A stretch of DNA of 10,219 nt. Source: Pseudomonadales bacterium. Lineage in GTDB: Bacteria; Pseudomonadota; Gammaproteobacteria; Pseudomonadales; Moraxellaceae. Shown in pieces: positions 7,215 to 10,219 of the stretch. Below the pieces are notes generated by a model, which did no database searches, had not been told where the DNA came from, and was given only the letters and a program-made list of their open reading frames with translations. Position 1 is the first letter of the stretch. The number at the start of each line of letters is the position of its first letter. Location of the stretch: positions 1 through 10,219 of the forward strand of contig JABEVH010000034.1 in the NCBI GenBank assembly GCA_013043915.1, read 5' to 3'. A program made the translations under genes and the position numbers.

Positions 7215-9596
7215 TCAGTGGTGTCGAAGGTTATCTTTGAGCCAAATTTCAAGTTCATCTTTTGGCATGGCTTTGGCGTAAAGCCAGCCTTGAGCATCCC
7301 TGCAGCCTTGTTGCAAGAGGAAATCGGCCTGTTCTTGGGTTTCGACACCCTCAGCAATAGTTTCTACTCCTAGCCGTTTGCTGAGGGTAATGATGGATTC
7401 TGCGAATATGCTCTGTCCATTGGCAATTTCGCGTACAAACATCTGATCTATCTTAATGGTATTTATGGGTAAAAGGCGCAAATGTCCCATGGAGGAATAG
7501 CCGGTACCAAAGTCATCGATAGCCAATCGTACGCCAATTTCCTTGAGGTCATGAAAACTTTGCTGCACAACTTTGGGTTCGTCCATAGCAATGCTTTCAG
7601 TGATTTCGAGTTCCAGGCATGAAGCAGGTAGGCCGGTACATTCGATAACTTCGGCAACATCTTTGACAAAGCTGGTGGTACGGAATTGAGGCATGCTGAC
7701 ATTCACGGCAATGCGTTCTGGCGATAGGCCTTTGGATCTCAGTTCCATCCATGTTTCCGCAGATTTTTCCAGTACTCTTAGGCCAATATCAACAATTAAA
7801 CCCGAATGTTCAGCCAATTCTATAAATTCGACCGGAGGGTATACGAATCCGCCTCGACCATCAGGCCATCGAATCAAAGCCTCCATACCGCTTACCCTAC
7901 CGGTAGCCAAGCACACCTGTGGCTGATACCACACATCCAGCTTATGATCATCAAAGGCAACGCGGAGTTCTCTGACGATGTTTAGACGCTTACGTGTGTC
8001 TTTCTCCATTTCGGGCAGGAAATACTCGAAATGGGAAATTTTGCTCTTCTTGGCACGATTCAATGCGATATTTGCAGATTTAAGCATATCTTGGCCATTG
8101 CTTTTAGTGTAGGAATGTTGGCCATTGCTTTTAGTGTAGGGTAGACGATAAAGCCCCAGCGTGACATTCACGGGGATTTGATTGTCATCGACTTTACAGG
8201 GAGAGTCGAAAAGACGTAGCAGGCTTTGGTCATTAATCAGGGTATTGGCTCCAACCATGGCAAAAACATCTCCACCCAAACGCGCGGTAGAGCAATTGGG
8301 TAGGGCTTCTGTCAATCGTTCAGCCACTGCACGCAGCAAACTGTCACCAACTTCTTGTCCCAGCCCGTCATTGAGATCAGCGAAATGATCGATATCTAGT
8401 ACAGCGAGTGTCATGTCTGTGGTGTCACCCATGGACAAATCGTCTAAATCTCGGATGAAACACTGGCGATTAGACAGCCTTGTTAACAGGTCTAGGTCAG
8501 CATTATCGCTTAACTTTTGAAAGAGGTTAGCACTAGCGTAGGCTGAGGCAAGATTCGCAGAAAAAAGCTGTAATGCCTGTCTCTGCAAGGGTTTTATGTC
8601 GTCATCAAAATCAATGATAACCACAGCAACGATAAAATTACCGTACAAATAAAGCGCAGTTCGTTTTTGTAAAAATACATCCTGAGCGAGCTCTAGGCAA
8701 CTTTTGACCAGTTCAGTGTCGTCAGGATTAAGGTCACTCAGCTTCAGTCCTGCTAAATGTCTAAAGCGGCCTGTACCTGCCGTGACATATAGTTCCAGAT
8801 TACTTAAGTCGCTGGCTGAATCCTGCGGTCTTGATTCGCTCAATTCGCTAGTTGAATTAAATGGTCTTAGTTCATTCACTTCCCGGGTTGAATCCATGGG
8901 TTCAGGTTCAGTTATTTCTCCGCTTAAATCAAATGGACCTGACTCGATTTCTTTGATCTGGAATTGATTTTGAGTTGCAAACAGGCCGGAAACAGGGCAC
9001 TGAAAAATATCAACTAACGCTACCAGCGTTTGTATGGCCAGCGAGCTAGGTGTGTGATGTTCACTGAGCGTTGCTGATGCCATGACAATACGAGTCATCA
9101 GATCACGGCTCTCGATATTGGCCTGTATCTGCTGATAAGCGCGTAAAGCAGAAGTCATGGCGGTCATCAGTCGCGCATGAGTCAGCTCGGTTTTGGCATG
9201 ATAATCATTAATATCATAGCGCGAAAAAACTTCAAGTTCTGGAGCATATCCAGGCTGTCCGGTACGCAAAATGATGCGTACATTATCCATGCCTAGTTCT
9301 TTTCGAATAAATATGATCAGGTCTAGACCTGCACTGGGTGTTTCCATCACCACATCAAGCAGAACGACTGCAAAATCCTTATCCTTCTGAAGGACCTGTT
9401 TGGTTTCAGCCATCGAATAAGTGTCAACGATATCCAGCCCACATCCCAGTATCAGGGTGTTTCCCAAAACCAAACGCGTAACCTGATGGACTTCAGCATC
9501 ATCATCCACCACCAGAATACGCCAGTTACTTGAACTACCCGTTACTGGGTAATCATCGTTGTCAGTCAAAAAGAGTATATCTTCGTCCGGGCTCAT
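7215..9596 (-). CDS. Response regulator: REC-DUF3369-degenerate GGDEF-EAL, probable c-di-GMP phosphodiesterase
   Basis: The 793-residue cytoplasmic protein begins with a receiver domain (about 25-150): acidic pair D31/D32, phospho-acceptor D81 in VVLLDVVM, T112 in RTGQPG and K135 in HAKTEL. DUF3369, a GAF-like sensory region, follows (about 160-365), interrupted by a repeat insert (216-263). The GGDEF domain (about 366-530) keeps DIDHFADLND but has GGDVF (441-445) instead of GGDEF and no RxxD I-site, so cyclase activity is unlikely. The EAL domain (about 540-790) keeps the catalytic set: E572 in MEALIRW, N632 in VNVS, E664 in EITES, D694/D695 in IDDFGTGYSS, K715 in KIDQMFV, E749 in AEGVET. 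It should hydrolyse c-di-GMP to pGpG, under phosphorylation control by an unknown kinase. The ATG at 9596 is the only sensible start, although its ribosome site is weak. It sits 50 bases after the MBL gene and one base before argE. Confidence 0.93.
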   Translation of the reverse strand: MSPDEDILFLTDNDDYPVTGSSSNWRILVVDDDAEVHQVTRLVLGNTLILGCGLDIVDTYSMAETKQVLQKDKDFAVVLLDVVMETPSAGLDLIIFIRKELGMDNVRIILRTGQPGYAPELEVFSRYDINDYHAKTELTHARLMTAMTSALRAYQQIQANIESRDLMTRIVMASATLSEHHTPSSLAIQTLVALVDIFQCPVSGLFATQNQFQIKEIESGPFDLSGEITEPEPMDSTREVNELRPFNSTSELSESRPQDSASDLSNLELYVTAGTGRFRHLAGLKLSDLNPDDTELVKSCLELAQDVFLQKRTALYLYGNFIVAVVIIDFDDDIKPLQRQALQLFSANLASAYASANLFQKLSDNADLDLLTRLSNRQCFIRDLDDLSMGDTTDMTLAVLDIDHFADLNDGLGQEVGDSLLRAVAERLTEALPNCSTARLGGDVFAMVGANTLINDQSLLRLFDSPCKVDDNQIPVNVTLGLYRLPYTKSNGQHSYTKSNGQDMLKSANIALNRAKKSKISHFEYFLPEMEKDTRKRLNIVRELRVAFDDHKLDVWYQPQVCLATGRVSGMEALIRWPDGRGGFVYPPVEFIELAEHSGLIVDIGLRVLEKSAETWMELRSKGLSPERIAVNVSMPQFRTTSFVKDVAEVIECTGLPASCLELEITESIAMDEPKVVQQSFHDLKEIGVRLAIDDFGTGYSSMGHLRLLPINTIKIDQMFVREIANGQSIFAESIITLSKRLGVETIAEGVETQEQADFLLQQGCRDAQGWLYAKAMPKDELEIWLKDNLRHH
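8091..8140 (-). repeat. In-frame 27-base tandem duplication in the GGDEF domain
   Basis: A 23-base block (8091-8113) recurs without mismatch at 8118-8140, a period of 27 bases with four intervening bases. It encodes two copies of YTKSNGQ (residues 487-493 and 496-502) separated by HS. The period is a multiple of three, so the frame is kept. The duplication lies in the loop between the last GGDEF strand region and the terminal helix, where length change is likely to be tolerated. The identity of the copies suggests a recent event. Confidence 0.95.
8808..8952 (-). repeat. Four diverged 36-base tandem repeat units in the DUF3369 region
   Basis: On the plus strand, units start at 8809, 8845, 8881 and 8917, each 36 bases and sharing a pattern like TCGCTnGTTGAATnnnnTGG. 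The protein units are 12 residues (216-227, 228-239, 240-251, 252-263), with shared positions around x-x-E-x-x-P-x-D-S-x-x-E; a partial fifth unit follows (LSNLE). They are acidic and rich in Ser, Pro and Glu, so probably an exposed flexible insert. The bases flanking them encode ordinary DUF3369-like sequence. Confidence 0.8.
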
Positions 9597-9646
9597 GGTC
9601 GTTATCGGGCCTGCGATAGCATCAGTGTAGTCAGGTTTTTAATGCT

Positions 9647-10219
9647 TTACCTAAAATTGTCGTCAGTTTTCTTCGGTATCTGATAGAGATTAGGGTCGAG
9701 GACGTCTAGGCCAGTGGGCAGGAGTTCAAGCCAACTCAGGAACTTCTCTATCATGACAGGATCTGAAAACCCTGGTCCATGCTGTGGAATGATCATGTTT
9801 ACGTCGAGTCGTCTGACCATGGCTACCCAGTAGCGAGCTGCAAGATTTGAACACATATAGCGTTGGTGAAAGGGCGCCATGGCAGCCGTATGGGCTTCAA
9901 AATCGCTTACAAACCCGGATGATTGGTTCGCAGCGCTAGAACCAATGTCTCCGCTAAACAGAATACGAGCGTGTACATCGTAAAAGCTGAAATTACCTAT
10001 AGAGTGCAGGAAATGAGCTGGAAGTACGATAATTTCACTGTCACTCAGACTCAATCGCCCACCATGATCAGGCAAGGGAATAAGGCGATCAGATACTTGA
10101 ATGTTGAGATGATCGGTAATGATATCTGAAACTAAGTGAGGCAGAAACCTTTCCCACACACTAGGGATAACGATTTGGGCTCGGGTGTGCAGTAACCAGC
10201 GAGGCAAGGAGGAAATGAT
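9647..10219 (-). CDS. Metallo-beta-lactamase-fold protein, flavodiiron/ODP-like (N-terminus beyond right edge)
   Basis: An open frame enters from the right edge and ends at TAA (9647-9649), giving the last 190 residues. The visible part has the second half of a metallo-beta-lactamase fold. LPAHFLHSIGNF (histidines at 10013-10015 and 10004-10006) resembles the HxxHW-type ligand stretch of flavodiiron proteins, LFSGDIGSS (Asp at 9947-9949) is the bridging-acid motif, and IIPQHGPG (His at 9779-9781) is the last ligand motif. The ISSLPRWL at the edge resembles the segment following the first metal-binding motif in oxygen-binding di-iron (ODP) proteins. No flavodoxin domain follows, so it is a stand-alone core, not a full flavodiiron reductase. 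Family members reduce or sense O2 or NO; which applies here is unknown. The next gene, a DUF3369 c-di-GMP regulator, starts 50 bases on, so a paired sensor role is plausible. The first ligand motif lies outside the window. Confidence 0.82.
   Translation of the reverse strand: MISSLPRWLLHTRAQIVIPSVWERFLPHLVSDIITDHLNIQVSDRLIPLPDHGGRLSLSDSEIIVLPAHFLHSIGNFSFYDVHARILFSGDIGSSAANQSSGFVSDFEAHTAAMAPFHQRYMCSNLAARYWVAMVRRLDVNMIIPQHGPGFSDPVMIEKFLSWLELLPTGLDVLDPNLYQIPKKTDDNFR

Noticed and set aside
7214..7357. TTG (7357) and ATG (7258) as starts for argE
   Set aside because: The extra residues overlap the regulator's C-terminus in another frame and do not resemble ArgE; the family N-terminus begins near 7213.
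9597..9646. AGCAT/ATGCT inverted repeat between the MBL and regulator genes
   Set aside because: Five-base arms with a loop of about 19 bases are within chance expectation, and no T-run follows.

Overview
The window looks like part of a gammaproteobacterial chromosome with moderate GC (judged by eye, not computed). The reasons are an N-acetylglutamate synthase (ArgA) and acetylornithine deacetylase (ArgE) pair of gammaproteobacterial type, a GacS/BarA-like hybrid kinase, and a receiver-DUF3369-GGDEF-EAL protein. The protein sequences resemble Pseudomonadales/Oceanospirillales-like bacteria most, but genus cannot be fixed by reading. All seven genes lie on the minus strand, so transcription runs from right to left. 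Coding density is very high: the largest non-coding gap is about 80 bases, and no convincing intrinsic terminator was seen in any gap.

In order of transcription the layout is as follows. (1) 10219-9647: the C-terminal part of a metallo-beta-lactamase-fold protein of the flavodiiron-like (ODP) kind, cut by the right edge. (2) 9596-7215: a response regulator with receiver, DUF3369, degenerate GGDEF and apparently intact EAL domains, probably a c-di-GMP phosphodiesterase. (3) 7213-6038: ArgE. (4) 5957-4644: ArgA. (5) 4605-3880: a small START-domain protein with a signal peptide. (6) 3860-2181: IlvD, dihydroxy-acid dehydratase of the short form. (7) 2104 to the left edge: a membrane-anchored PAS-PAS hybrid histidine kinase whose receiver is cut by the edge.

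Two themes are interleaved. One is amino-acid biosynthesis: ArgA makes N-acetylglutamate and ArgE releases ornithine by hydrolysis, which are the first and fifth steps of the linear arginine route; IlvD serves valine, leucine and isoleucine synthesis. The other is signal transduction: a possible di-iron (O2/NO-type) sensor next to a c-di-GMP regulator, and a hybrid kinase. The regulator stop codon and the proposed argE start are one base apart, so regulator and arginine genes may share transcripts, though a functional link is only inference.

The most unusual sequence-level features are inside the GGDEF-EAL regulator. It carries four in-frame 36-base tandem repeat units in the DUF3369 region, a recent-looking 27-base tandem duplication in the GGDEF domain, and a GGDVF signature in place of GGDEF. 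No CRISPR array, insertion sequence, tRNA or rRNA was recognised.
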